Source: Motilimonas pumila (GTDB lineage Bacteria; Pseudomonadota; Gammaproteobacteria; Enterobacterales; CBDFNC01). Taken from it: a DNA stretch of 64,000 bases. The DNA lies in the NCBI RefSeq assembly GCF_003596335.1, contig NZ_QZCH01000007.1, forward strand, positions 88,311 through 152,310. Direction: 5' to 3'. Numbering within the stretch: the stretch's first letter is position 1; every line of letters starts with the position of its first letter. This document shows, piece by piece, positions 1 to 10,354 of the stretch. Under the pieces are notes generated by a model that was given only the letters and a program-made list of their open reading frames with translations, was not told the origin of the DNA and made no database searches. Both the position numbers and the translations under genes were made by a program.

Positions 1-1067
1 TCAGGACAGTTTGTTGAAAGAGCCGTGCCCCATGCAAAAAAGCCTTCCATAAATTTGTCATTTGCTTCGAAGAAATCTAACCCCACGGTAAATGCATGAA
101 ATAAAGGATGAATTTCTCGCCATAAACGGTGCTCGTCGGTCAGAGCGGAAATGGCGTCTTGATCTTGGTGAACTCGTGCTAACCAGCCTCGGTCCAATAC
201 AGATAAGCCGCCAAGAATAGGGGCTAAACGAAAGCGATCATTTGCGGGGTCTTGAAGCCAGTTTTGCTCCATTTGTTGGGCGCGGTCTATTGTGTGCTTG
301 GAGAAGTAACTCGCGATGACAAAGTTATGCAAGATACTTGGGTCATCAAAGTCTGTTTCACCTCCGATCCAAGTATTACTGGCTTTGATCAAAAAGCCGG
401 TGAAGACGTTTGTCGGATCATTAACAAAATCATCCAGTAACGCAGCAGCCACTTGAAAGCGTTCACCTTCTTGATAATTGAATGTGTTGTAGAAATCTAG
501 ATGCGCTTGATGGTCTTCGTTGTAGGTGATGGCCTTTTCTAAATTGAAATAACGATTAAGCTTTTTTTCGTTGCGGTTTTTTAAGCGTTCTGTCCAAGGT
601 TCAGTGGCGTACAGATCATCGACTCGGTTTAAAAAATAGTCAGCTAGAATACTGTTTTTTAATTGCGTACCAGAAACATTTCGACGCTTTAATAATGAAT
701 CTTGTAAATAATAAAAGGCGAGAAACTGAGCCAAAACTTTATCATCAGGCTTGTCCAGGTAGGCGGTGAGAACTCGAAATTCGAACTCACTGAGGACGAA
801 TTGAGTACTTCTTGGAATCGCTGTTTGGTAGCTTGAAAGGTGATCAAGTTGTGCTTGTAACGAGTTTGGAGAAGGTATCTCACCTGTGATCGCGGGGTGT
901 GCGGCAAAGCGAGCAAGCACTTTATCACTGACGGAGATGTGACTGTCAGCTAAGAAATGTTTGCCGTTATCAGTCAGTGGCATAGGCTCGTTTTGTGCGT
1001 AAGCTTGAGCACCTGCTCCCAGTAGCGCAGCACAGACTGCAGCTTTAATTATATTTTTCACAATCAT
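1..1067 (-). CDS. Exported protein of unknown family, C-terminus beyond the window
   Basis: An open frame runs from ATG at 1067 to the window edge without a stop, giving at least 355 residues. Residues 1-24 look like a Sec signal peptide: a short basic start (MIVKNIIK), an Ala/Leu core and a likely AYA|Q cleavage site. The mature part is rich in charged and aromatic residues and probably helical, with no catalytic motif I recognise. It follows the NRPS gene on the same strand after 134 bases that contain three inverted repeats, so it may be cotranscribed with the cluster or have its own control. I cannot assign a function. It is unlikely to be an assembly-line enzyme because it is exported. 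Confidence 0.75.
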   Translation of the reverse strand, partial: MIVKNIIKAAVCAALLGAGAQAYAQNEPMPLTDNGKHFLADSHISVSDKVLARFAAHPAITGEIPSPNSLQAQLDHLSSYQTAIPRSTQFVLSEFEFRVLTAYLDKPDDKVLAQFLAFYYLQDSLLKRRNVSGTQLKNSILADYFLNRVDDLYATEPWTERLKNRNEKKLNRYFNLEKAITYNEDHQAHLDFYNTFNYQEGERFQVAAALLDDFVNDPTNVFTGFLIKASNTWIGGETDFDDPSILHNFVIASYFSKHTIDRAQQMEQNWLQDPANDRFRLAPILGGLSVLDRGWLARVHQDQDAISALTDEHRLWREIHPLFHAFTVGLDFFEANDKFMEGFFAWGTALSTNCP

Positions 1068-1091
1068 CCTTAATTAATATCAAGTGAAGTA

Positions 1092-1171
1092 GTAGGAGTG
1101 TTAATGCACTCCTACGTGATGTTGGGCAACATTGCCCAATGACGGTAACTGCAGATATAACAGTCTGTTAT
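1092..1171. repeat. Three consecutive inverted repeats between the NRPS and the exported-protein gene
   Basis: Three perfect dyads lie in 80 bases: GTAGGAGTG/CACTCCTAC (1092-1100 and 1107-1115, 6-base loop), TTGGGCA/TGCCCAA (1122-1128 and 1133-1139) and ATAACAG-T-CTGTTAT (1157-1171). None is followed by a clear T-run on the minus strand, so a classical intrinsic terminator is not obvious. They could be RNA processing or partial-termination structures at the end of the megasynthase transcript, or operators for the exported-protein gene. Confidence 0.6.
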
Positions 1172-1201
1172 GTCATCCCCGTCGTTAACAAACTGGCGAG
1201 A

Positions 1202-4200
1202 TTAATCCAGCAAGTTTGAAAAAGTATCGAGCACATCGAGGTAAGTGTTGATAACGTCTTGTATCGTAGACTCTTGGTAGTGGCTGCCTTCGTATTCCAC
1301 TGCTAAGACTAAGTGCTCGCCATGCTCTATGATTCGAAACCAATTCCAGCGGCTCAGCTGTTTACCTTGAGCGCGAGCATATCGCCATTGTTGACTGGTG
1401 ACCGCATCGTGCCACTCGGGTGGGATTTTGGCATGAGTATCAACGGCAAAAGCAAAAGACGTCGCCCGATTGATAGCACTTTCCCCCTGTATTAATTCCC
1501 CGGATGAGACTCCTGAAGGTACAAATTCACGATAATCCAGGCTTTGATGTTTACTTATATTTAGACTGTCGATAGCGACATCTTTTGCGGTGTCTAATAA
1601 GTTCTGTTCGGTATTTGTCGCTAAGAGAACAAGGTCAGCAAATGCGCCAACTAGATGCTCTGTTCCTGCAACGTGCCTACCCGATAAAATCATGCCGATA
1701 CTCGGATTGGATTGGCGCAGTATTTTGCTAACCATGTGGGCCAAAGCACTGAACAGCAGGTGATTCAGTGTGATGGAGTGTTGGCTGGCCAGTTGCCTGA
1801 TGTTAACAGAACGACTCGCGCCTAAACCAAGGTAAATACTGTGCCTTTCTGACGCGGTATTTTCTGCTGCAGCTTTGTCATGGGGTAAGCGAGCGGGGTG
1901 GTATTTGTGCGCGTAATCTTGCCAGAAATCGCGTGCTTTTTGATATTCCTGAGTGCCAGGGTATTGTTCAATTAACCAAGTTTGGTAATCAGCATAATTA
2001 AATGCTAAAGGTGTGAGACTGATTGTTTGTTGTTGATACAAGCTTTGATATATCGCATTGAAATCGCGATTTAAAATAACAGTCGACAAGCCATCAGCAA
2101 AGGCATGCTCTTGAGTAATCAGTAGCGCAAATTGATTATTTTCATCTAGCAGCACCTCCGTCAAGGTAGGGGATTGTGAGAATTGGTGCAGCTTTTGACC
2201 TGTAGCAAATACCTTGTCGGCGCGACTCTCGTTAATCAGGGCTTCATAGCTATAATGCTCAAGAGCGCCCTTGATTGGACGGGTTTGGAATTCCGGTTGC
2301 AAAAAGCTTGGCAAATGCAGCATCAGTTTCCCTTGCTGAAGTTCAACTTTTGCAGACAAGGCACAATGGCGTTGCCATAATAGTTTTAATGCTGCAGACA
2401 TATGCCCTAAGTCAAAAGGTAAGTCACTTGGAATAAGTGCTTGCACCATTGATAAATGTTGCCCCATATCTATGTCGTGCCAATGAAACTTAATGAGCGA
2501 TGGTGCATGAAGGATGTCTTTGCTTGAATGTGTTATCTGATATTGTTGCTGGGCAATTTGAACTTGGGGTTGAGTTTCGATGGTTTGCGCCTGTTGCGAC
2601 AGGCGTTGCACGTTTAAGAAAGTACTCGCTTCTAGTTCACAATTAAATACCTCGCGAACTTGGTGCATTAACTTTATGAGCGCCAAAGAGTCACCTCCAA
2701 GCAAGAAGAACTCATCATCTCGGCTTACAGCGTTGTTCTCTATCTCAAGTATTTCAGCCCATATTTGACTTAGCTTGGTTTCTACTTCTCCACGAGGTGA
2801 AGAAAATACGGCTGTTTTTGCAATTTGAATTGGCCTTTCAATCAGCGCTTTTCGATCAATTTTGCCATTGGCTGTTAATGGCATTGCTTCTAATGCTTGA
2901 AACGCTGAGGGTATCATATGGCGAGGCAAGCTATTGGCCAGATACTGGCTTAGCGCAGTGGCAGCAAGGTTTGGCTGATTGTGATGCTGAGGGAGATAAT
3001 AACAAACCAATTTGTTAGGCTCGCCCACCGCAACAACAATCGCTTCTTTAACCCCTGAGTGTCGACACAATTGTGATTCGATCTCGCCAAGTTCAATGCG
3101 AAAGCCGCGGATCTTGATTTGTTGATCTATACGGCCTTGCAAAATTAGCTCACCTCGCTCATTCCAGCTCGCGAGATCACCCGTAGCGTAGAGTTTTTCG
3201 CTTAGGCCATCCGTAAATGGATTCAGGACATATTTATTTTGGGTGAGTTCGGCTCTATTGTAGTATTCAGTCGCCAGTCCGTGCCCCCCAATGTAGAGCT
3301 CACCAAGTACGCCAATCGGGAGCTTTTTCATCTTACTATCTAGGATATAAAAGCTAGTATTTGCGATGGGCCCGCCAACCGAGGTGGGGGAGTTAAGGTT
3401 GAGCCGTGAAACAGAAGACCAAACCGTTGTTTCGGTCGGTCCATACATATTCCATAACGCCAATGAGTGTTGTGCTAACAGTGCTTGTTTTAGGCTATCT
3501 GGCATAGGCTCGCCACCACACATGGCTTTAAAGGGGCGATTTATTTGCCAATTAGCATCAAGCAGCATTTTCCACGTGGCGGGAGTGGCTTGCATCATGG
3601 TGATGCCATGTTCAGTGATCATCTTTATCAAACGTTCAGGATGGAGGCTGTCGCTACGGCCCGCGATGACAATTTTCGCACCAACAATGAGGGGTAAAAA
3701 TAACTCCAAGGTATGAATGTCAAAAGAAATAGAAGTGACCGCGAGCAATGAATCTTGAGCTGAAATACCGGGTTTTTGAGACATAGCAAATAAAAAGTTA
3801 CACAAACCTTTATGCGATATCACTACGCCTTTGGGCTTCCCAGTGGAGCCGGACGTATAAATGATGTAGGCACTATCTTGTGCCGACACTTGCGCCTTGA
3901 ATGAGTGTCCTTGAAAACGGGTCAAATCCAGCTTATCGATAGCAAGCGTGAGTTGCTGAGCTTGGCCAAAATTGAGGTTGAGATGCGAGTGGGTCAAAAT
4001 GAGGTCTGACTCACTGTCTTGTACCATGTATTTCAGGCGTTCAATCGGATAGGCGGGATCCAGTGGAACATAAGCCGCGCCAGCTTTCATTATTGCAATC
4101 AAAGCGATCAGCATGTCAGGGCTTCGCTCTAATGCCACGGCAATGCGTTGACCTTTTCCAAAACCATGATGGTTAAAATAGCTTGCTAATGCATCGCTGC

Positions 4201-7200
4201 GACGATTAAGTTCATCATAACGGATGTTTTCTTGCTCACCGATTACGGCATTATCGTGTGGCCGAATACTGACTTGTTTTGAGAAGGCCGATAACCAGTT
4301 AGTGCTAGGCCAAGATTGCTGAGTCTTATTCCAATTTTGTAGCTTTTGATGCTCTTCCATGCTGATGACTGAAATATCACCGAGTGTTTGAGTAGGCTCG
4401 GAGATGATTTGCGTAAGCACATGTGTGAGCTGAGAGAGTAATTGTTGTCCTTTAGAGTAACTAAAGAGTGAGCTAGAAAAATTGAGCTTTAACTTTAAAT
4501 CTTGGCCAGGGTTTATCGTTAAGGTTAAATCGAAATTAGTTTGCTCATCGGCGTTAATGTTGCTTAATTCAAATGCTTGCCCTTGACTGTTTAATTCGAC
4601 AAATGCATCACTGAGCGGGTAATTTTCATAAATGAGTAAAGACTGAAGGCTCAACTCTGGCCCATGGACGTTGGTCTTTAAAATGTCTTTTAAGGGCAAG
4701 AAACTGTGCTGGTGACGCTGCTGGGCCTGTTGATGATGTTGCTGTAACCAATCGGTTAAACACCAATCCTCTTGATAGTTTAATACCACAGGCAGGCTAT
4801 TAATAAATAGCCCAACCATTTGCTCAACGTGTTCAAGCTCAGGAGGTCTGCCCGCGACGGTTTCTGCGAAAACTAGCGTGTCAACTTGGCTATGCTGCTG
4901 CAATAAAAGGGCCCAAGCGCCTTGCAAAACCGTGTTGACCGTCACGTTCGATTGTTGAGCATATTGCGATAACTTCGCCAAATCTGTGAATTGAGTCTCC
5001 ACAACATGTTGTTGATTTATGGTGGCTAAATCAGAGCTTTTTGGGCATGAAGGAAAATGACTGTTATGACGCCACTGCTCAAGCTCTTGATTCCAAAAGT
5101 GGCGGGCCTTGGCGTAATCTTGTTGTGCCAACCAAGTAATATAGCCTTTGTAAGGCGCGAGTTGACTTGAGAAAGCGCTGCTTTGCAACTTGGCTTTGTA
5201 TCCTTGCATGACGGCGCCAAAGACCAAAGGCATCGACCAGCCATCAAGTAAAGCGTGATGATTGGTCCAAAGTAGGCGATAACTGTGATGCGCTAACTTG
5301 GCCACGGTCAAACGCATAAGTGGCGCTTCGTCAGGACGAAAACCTCGAGCTTTATCTTGCTGTCGATATTGCTCAAATGCTTGGGTTTGCTCAGAGGCGT
5401 TTAAATTTGAGAAATCCACTTCAGACCATGGCAGAGCCACATCACTGAGTACCATTTGCAGTTGATTATCAGCCACAAATTGGGTCCTGAAAATGGCTTG
5501 CTCGGCAAAAACTTCGCGCCATGCATCCGCAAAGACTGCGCAATCAAATTGACCCGTTAAATCCAAATAGATTTGGCTAACGTAGGCACTGGCATCTACG
5601 GCGCTATGAAATAACATGCCTTGCTGCATACCGGTCGCCGGATATACATCTTGCATATTGGGGTGTTGTTGGCTTAGCGCATCTAGTTTATCTTGGGTGA
5701 GTTGGCTTAGAGGAACGTCACTGGGTGTTAGGCTCTCTGTGTGCGTTTGCAGGCAGCAGTGGATAATATCTTGCAAACTTTGTTGAAAGTGACCAAGTAG
5801 CTGGTCGACCTCAGCAGTTGAAAAATGAGAGTCTGCGTAATCTAATCGAATCGAGAGCTGGCCATGGGCGACCAAACTATTTAGCCCCATCGCAAATGGT
5901 CGCGGTCTTTGGTCACCTTCTTGCGGCCCCAAATCCAATTGCTGAGGAATAAACGCTGATGTTTGATCAAAACTGCTATCAAACTGGCCTAGGTAGTTGA
6001 ACACCAACGCCGGTTGTTGTGTGGTAGCCAGTTCGCCTGCTTGTTGCAGTAGTAAATAGCCTTGGCCTTGCTGCGGTACCTGACGTAATTGCTCTTTGAC
6101 CGTTTTGATCAGCGAGGCTAATTGGCGAAAGCTCTGTTGGCTTGCTTGAATATTAAGCGGGTATAAACTGGTAAACCAACCCAAGGTTTCGCTAATGTCT
6201 AGTTTAGGGTTTTGATGTTCTCTACCATGACTCTCCAACGCCAATGGCAAAGATGTTAGGCCTTGCCAGCGATGCATGGCTAATAGCAAGGCGCTCAGCA
6301 ATAAATCTGGCGTTTGTGTATTAAAGGTGTGATTGCTTTTTTCAATCAAGCTTTCCGTCAGGCTAGCGCTCAGCTGAGTCTGCGCTTGCTTCGTTTCACC
6401 GACACAGGCAGGGGCTAGTTCGCTAAATGGTTGTGGTAAGGGTACTTGTTGCTTTTGCCAAAACGGTATTTGCTGTTTTAACTCGGGTAAACCCTGTTGT
6501 AAATGTTGACTCCACTCTTGCAAAGACGATGTTTTAGGGCCCAAGGTAATGGTGTCATTCTGTTGCAATTGTTGCCAAGCCGTAGCGATGTCTTGAAATA
6601 ATATGCGCCAAGAAACGCCGTCTATCACTAGGTGATGGATCACCAGTAACAAGTAAGAGTTTTGAGCGTTATCTCTGATCACGCTCGCCCGCACTAAGTC
6701 TCCTTTTGAAAGTGTAAGTTGGGTTTGACAAAGGCTGGCGTACTCTTGGATAGCCGCTGCGTCTGGTAAGTTGATTTGTGTGACTTGCGACTGAATATGA
6801 CCTGTGTCAACTGACTGGTATTGGCCATACCATTGGCCTTGTTGAGGTTGAAATTGCAGCCTGAGCGCGTCGTGCTTTTGATACAAGGCGGTCATGATGG
6901 CGACTAATTTTGCTTGGTCTAACGTTGCGGGGCAGCGTAATAAAAAACTTTGATTATAGTGATTGACTTGGACCGCAGACTGATTGAAGAAATACTGCTG
7001 AATGGGCAGAAGAGGCTGTTCACCTTCACTGTCGTGCTGTGAAATTTGTACTTGCTGTTGTGTGCTAGCCGCTTCAGCAAGCCCACGAATAGTTTGTGTT
7101 TCAAACACCGTTTGGGTGGTAAAATGCAATCCCATTTTGGCGGCTTGAGCGACTAACTGTATCGCTAAAATGGAGTCTCCACCTAATTCAAAAAAGCTAT

Positions 7201-10200
7201 CAGTGACACTGATTGGATCGCGTTTTAACAAGCGTTGCCACAGTAAGCAGAGAGAGTGCTCTTTGTCCGTGGCTGCGGGCTCAATGATGGCCTGCGTACA
7301 ACCCTCGATGTCTGGCAATGCTTTACGATCGAGTTTGCCATTGGGAGTCAAAGGTAAGCGCTTCAGTTGAACCATGGCGCTAGGCACCATGTAGGCTGGT
7401 AAGTATTGGCTAAGTTGATGCTTGATAAAATTAACATCAAGGTCATCATGTATGCTGGACTGTTGTCCCACAAGGTACGCTAATAGTCGTTTAGGTTCGC
7501 CTTGCGCCAGTACCGCCACTTCTTTAACGCCAGGCATGGCTAATAATTGGGTTTCTATTTCGCCGAGTTCAACCCGAAAACCCCGAATCTTTACTTGATG
7601 ATCAATTCTGCCTGCAAACACCAAATCCCCTGCGGGGGTTTGATAAACCAAATCACCGGTTTTGTACAAGGTAGAGTCAGACACCGTGGCACAAGCTATA
7701 AAACGTTCAGCGGTCAATTCCGGTTGATGCAAATAACCGTCAGCTAAGCCCACTCCGCTGATATAAAGTTCGCCAGTGACGCCGATTGGAACAGGTTGCA
7801 TAAATGGGTCGAGTACAAAAGTGCTTAAGTTAGCAATAGGTTTACCAATATGCAGTTCTGATTGGTCAGGCTGGAAAGTACCTATGGTGGTACAAACCGT
7901 GCTTTCACTGGGCCCATACGCATTATAAAAGCATCGTTGATGTGCCCACTTTTCTGCTTGAGCGCGAGAAACCGCTTCACCTGCAACAACCAAGTGTTGC
8001 ACGCTATGCCATTGCTCGATAGGTAAGTGAGGCAATAATACCGGAGGCAATGTAGCGTGAGTGATTTGTTGCTCCGCCACTAAGGAAGACAATAACTCTG
8101 CAGATTTGACAACGCTTTCATCGCACATGTGCAAGCTCGCGCCATGGCTCAATGCCATGACCCATTCCCACGTAGCCGCGTCGAAGGCGATAGACGCAAA
8201 TTGTAAAACGCGCGACTGAGGTGTGACTTGCAAGGCTTGTTGCTGCGCACTGGCTAAGTTGATTAAACCATTATGGGCCAATTTTACACCCTTGGGTTTA
8301 CCCGTTGAACCTGAGGTGTAAATCACATAGGCACAATCCGTTGCCACAGTGTTGGCGGTAAAGTTGCAGCCAGCATTATCAGGCAGGTGTGCTAAGTGAG
8401 AGATTAGCTCGTGCCAGTCAATCACGGTTGTGGTTGCAGTTGGTGGCGTCGGCATCGCACTTTTTGTCGTCAGCATCAGCTTCGCTTGGCTGTGAGACAG
8501 TATGTACTGCACCCGCTCTTGCGGGTAATGAGGGTCGACTGGCAAGTAGGCTGCGCCCAGTTTGAGTGTTGCAAGAATGGCAATCAACAAGTTTGGGCCA
8601 CGTTGCAAAGAGATGGCAACCAAATCGCCTTGGCCTACGCCTTGTTGACTCAGGTAAAAAGCGACTACGTTCGCTTGACGGTTGAGTTCGCCGTAGCTTA
8701 ATTCGACGGTCGCTAGGGTATTATCGTGATGGACTAAAGCGCAGGCTGCCGGCGCTTGTTGGCTCCAACGTTCAAATAATCTGACGACGTTGTTGACGGC
8801 GATTACCGGAGCCTGGGTTTGATTCCACTGATCGAGATTAAAGGCGTCTTGAGGTAAAAGTATGTGATGTTGACTGAGCGGGGCTTGGGGCGCAGCAACT
8901 GCCGCGCGCACTAATTGCTCAAAAATCTGACTCCATCGTTCGATAGTATTGGCATTGAATAAGCCTGAGTTGTACTCCCATTGGCACATTAATCCGGCGT
9001 CTGTTGGCGTCAGGTTCAGCGTCAGGTCAAACTTGGAAAAAGCACAATCAATGGCCAAAGGTGAAGCGTGGATATCCCCAAGTTGCCATTCACTTTGCTG
9101 GGCATTTTGCAGCGACAACATCACTTGAAAGAGAGGGTTTATATTGTTTTCTCGCGGAAAATCGAGGGTCTCTAACAGTACGTCGTAGGGGGTTTGTTGA
9201 TGGTTGTAGGCTGCCAGCAAGGTTTGTTTAGATTGTGCCAGTGACTGTTCGAGATTAAGCGTTAAGTCGACTTGGTTTCGTAACACTAAGTTGTTGATGA
9301 AAAAACCGACCAAGGGCGCTAATTGGCTTCGCTCACGGTTAGCAATAGGGGTTCCGATAACGATGTCTTGTTGCCCAGAGAGCCTAGCCAAAAGGCAACT
9401 AAACAAGGCATTAAGTGCCATGAATAAAGTGGCGCCTTGTTTTTGGCACACTTGTTCTAACAGTCTGACTAACGATTTTGGCAATAGGGTTTGGTGGGTG
9501 CAGCCGGTACCGTCATGGTTCTCCTTACGGGCAAAATCTAATGGTAAGTTATGACAAGGTGGTAGGTCAGCCAGTTGCGTTTGCCAATAGTTAAGGTGTT
9601 GCTGCGCGGCTTCTGTTTGATTGAAGTCGCGCTGCCACAGAGCATAATCGGCATATTCTATTTCGTGTTCGGGCAGGGCTTTAAGCGATAGCTTATCATT
9701 GCAGGCGGCTTGATAGTGCTGGCTCAGTTCATTGACCAATACCGATAAAGACCAGGCATCCGCGGCAATGTGGTGTAAAGTCAACAGCAACACACTTTGC
9801 TTGCTTTGTATGATCAATTGAGCCCGAAGCATGGCGTCACGGGCTAAGTCAAAGCGTTTAGCGGCTTCTTGCCGTGCTAGCTGTATCGTGTTGTGTTGTT
9901 GTTCTTGGTGAGATTGTGCCGTTAAGTCTATTTCTGCTAAATGGCACTCAATAGGCGCAGTGACCACTGCTTGGCCTCTTCCTTCGTTGTCTTTACGAAA
10001 CACGGTGCGAAGCACCTGATGACGCGCAAGCATCGCTGTTAAACTCGCTTGTAATGCGTTCTTGTTGACGTCCCCTTGTAGCTGAAGGGCCAGAGGCATA
10101 TTAAATTGGCCGTGATCTTGACCTAATTCGCTGGCCAGCCACAGGCGCTGCTGAGCAAAAGACATGGGGTAGCCAAGTTGGCCACAATGGTTGACTGTCA

Positions 10201-10327
10201 ATGGCTGTTTACGGATATTCAATGCCATTTCGGTTTGTTGCTTTTGCTGTTGTTTTTGTTCAAGTAATTTTTTAAGTAAGGCGCGTTTTTTTGCCAGCGC
10301 GAGTTCACTGGTGCTTGGTTGACTCAT
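1202..10327 (-). CDS. Two-module NRPS: C-A(Phe)-PCP-E-C-A(Gly-like)-PCP-terminal C-like domain
   Basis: A 3041-residue cytoplasmic assembly-line synthetase. Approximate domains: helical N-terminus 1-35; C1 50-490 with HHIAADAWS; A1 500-1020 with YTSGSTGKPKG; PCP1 about 1040-1110 with FFELGGDSI; epimerisation 1120-1560 (HHLVIDGVSW, LGWFTSLYP, FNYLG); C2 1590-2010 with HHALLDGWS; A2 2020-2530; PCP2 about 2555-2582 region (LLGGDSL); terminal C-like domain 2583-3041. Aligning by eye to GrsA, the A1 pocket reads D-A-W-T-V-A-A-V-C-K, very close to Phe codes. A2 reads D-I-L-Q-M-G-M-V-W-K, closest to Gly codes. E after PCP1 implies D-Phe, and C2 should be the DCL type. The last domain has EHAFADG: the second, catalytic His is kept and the first is Glu. 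There is no thioesterase, so release probably uses this domain. ATG at 10327 follows AGGA. It lies downstream of the PKS-NRPS gene and acts after it. Confidence 0.93.
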   Translation of the reverse strand: MSQPSTSELALAKKRALLKKLLEQKQQQKQQTEMALNIRKQPLTVNHCGQLGYPMSFAQQRLWLASELGQDHGQFNMPLALQLQGDVNKNALQASLTAMLARHQVLRTVFRKDNEGRGQAVVTAPIECHLAEIDLTAQSHQEQQHNTIQLARQEAAKRFDLARDAMLRAQLIIQSKQSVLLLTLHHIAADAWSLSVLVNELSQHYQAACNDKLSLKALPEHEIEYADYALWQRDFNQTEAAQQHLNYWQTQLADLPPCHNLPLDFARKENHDGTGCTHQTLLPKSLVRLLEQVCQKQGATLFMALNALFSCLLARLSGQQDIVIGTPIANRERSQLAPLVGFFINNLVLRNQVDLTLNLEQSLAQSKQTLLAAYNHQQTPYDVLLETLDFPRENNINPLFQVMLSLQNAQQSEWQLGDIHASPLAIDCAFSKFDLTLNLTPTDAGLMCQWEYNSGLFNANTIERWSQIFEQLVRAAVAAPQAPLSQHHILLPQDAFNLDQWNQTQAPVIAVNNVVRLFERWSQQAPAACALVHHDNTLATVELSYGELNRQANVVAFYLSQQGVGQGDLVAISLQRGPNLLIAILATLKLGAAYLPVDPHYPQERVQYILSHSQAKLMLTTKSAMPTPPTATTTVIDWHELISHLAHLPDNAGCNFTANTVATDCAYVIYTSGSTGKPKGVKLAHNGLINLASAQQQALQVTPQSRVLQFASIAFDAATWEWVMALSHGASLHMCDESVVKSAELLSSLVAEQQITHATLPPVLLPHLPIEQWHSVQHLVVAGEAVSRAQAEKWAHQRCFYNAYGPSESTVCTTIGTFQPDQSELHIGKPIANLSTFVLDPFMQPVPIGVTGELYISGVGLADGYLHQPELTAERFIACATVSDSTLYKTGDLVYQTPAGDLVFAGRIDHQVKIRGFRVELGEIETQLLAMPGVKEVAVLAQGEPKRLLAYLVGQQSSIHDDLDVNFIKHQLSQYLPAYMVPSAMVQLKRLPLTPNGKLDRKALPDIEGCTQAIIEPAATDKEHSLCLLWQRLLKRDPISVTDSFFELGGDSILAIQLVAQAAKMGLHFTTQTVFETQTIRGLAEAASTQQQVQISQHDSEGEQPLLPIQQYFFNQSAVQVNHYNQSFLLRCPATLDQAKLVAIMTALYQKHDALRLQFQPQQGQWYGQYQSVDTGHIQSQVTQINLPDAAAIQEYASLCQTQLTLSKGDLVRASVIRDNAQNSYLLLVIHHLVIDGVSWRILFQDIATAWQQLQQNDTITLGPKTSSLQEWSQHLQQGLPELKQQIPFWQKQQVPLPQPFSELAPACVGETKQAQTQLSASLTESLIEKSNHTFNTQTPDLLLSALLLAMHRWQGLTSLPLALESHGREHQNPKLDISETLGWFTSLYPLNIQASQQSFRQLASLIKTVKEQLRQVPQQGQGYLLLQQAGELATTQQPALVFNYLGQFDSSFDQTSAFIPQQLDLGPQEGDQRPRPFAMGLNSLVAHGQLSIRLDYADSHFSTAEVDQLLGHFQQSLQDIIHCCLQTHTESLTPSDVPLSQLTQDKLDALSQQHPNMQDVYPATGMQQGMLFHSAVDASAYVSQIYLDLTGQFDCAVFADAWREVFAEQAIFRTQFVADNQLQMVLSDVALPWSEVDFSNLNASEQTQAFEQYRQQDKARGFRPDEAPLMRLTVAKLAHHSYRLLWTNHHALLDGWSMPLVFGAVMQGYKAKLQSSAFSSQLAPYKGYITWLAQQDYAKARHFWNQELEQWRHNSHFPSCPKSSDLATINQQHVVETQFTDLAKLSQYAQQSNVTVNTVLQGAWALLLQQHSQVDTLVFAETVAGRPPELEHVEQMVGLFINSLPVVLNYQEDWCLTDWLQQHHQQAQQRHQHSFLPLKDILKTNVHGPELSLQSLLIYENYPLSDAFVELNSQGQAFELSNINADEQTNFDLTLTINPGQDLKLKLNFSSSLFSYSKGQQLLSQLTHVLTQIISEPTQTLGDISVISMEEHQKLQNWNKTQQSWPSTNWLSAFSKQVSIRPHDNAVIGEQENIRYDELNRRSDALASYFNHHGFGKGQRIAVALERSPDMLIALIAIMKAGAAYVPLDPAYPIERLKYMVQDSESDLILTHSHLNLNFGQAQQLTLAIDKLDLTRFQGHSFKAQVSAQDSAYIIYTSGSTGKPKGVVISHKGLCNFLFAMSQKPGISAQDSLLAVTSISFDIHTLELFLPLIVGAKIVIAGRSDSLHPERLIKMITEHGITMMQATPATWKMLLDANWQINRPFKAMCGGEPMPDSLKQALLAQHSLALWNMYGPTETTVWSSVSRLNLNSPTSVGGPIANTSFYILDSKMKKLPIGVLGELYIGGHGLATEYYNRAELTQNKYVLNPFTDGLSEKLYATGDLASWNERGELILQGRIDQQIKIRGFRIELGEIESQLCRHSGVKEAIVVAVGEPNKLVCYYLPQHHNQPNLAATALSQYLANSLPRHMIPSAFQALEAMPLTANGKIDRKALIERPIQIAKTAVFSSPRGEVETKLSQIWAEILEIENNAVSRDDEFFLLGGDSLALIKLMHQVREVFNCELEASTFLNVQRLSQQAQTIETQPQVQIAQQQYQITHSSKDILHAPSLIKFHWHDIDMGQHLSMVQALIPSDLPFDLGHMSAALKLLWQRHCALSAKVELQQGKLMLHLPSFLQPEFQTRPIKGALEHYSYEALINESRADKVFATGQKLHQFSQSPTLTEVLLDENNQFALLITQEHAFADGLSTVILNRDFNAIYQSLYQQQTISLTPLAFNYADYQTWLIEQYPGTQEYQKARDFWQDYAHKYHPARLPHDKAAAENTASERHSIYLGLGASRSVNIRQLASQHSITLNHLLFSALAHMVSKILRQSNPSIGMILSGRHVAGTEHLVGAFADLVLLATNTEQNLLDTAKDVAIDSLNISKHQSLDYREFVPSGVSSGELIQGESAINRATSFAFAVDTHAKIPPEWHDAVTSQQWRYARAQGKQLSRWNWFRIIEHGEHLVLAVEYEGSHYQESTIQDVINTYLDVLDTFSNLLD

Positions 10328-10354
10328 GTTATGTTCCTACATTCTTGGCAGCTC

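Noticed and set aside
3366..3716. 116-codon ORF antisense to the NRPS
   Set aside because: It is a shadow of conserved A-domain sequence on the other strand.
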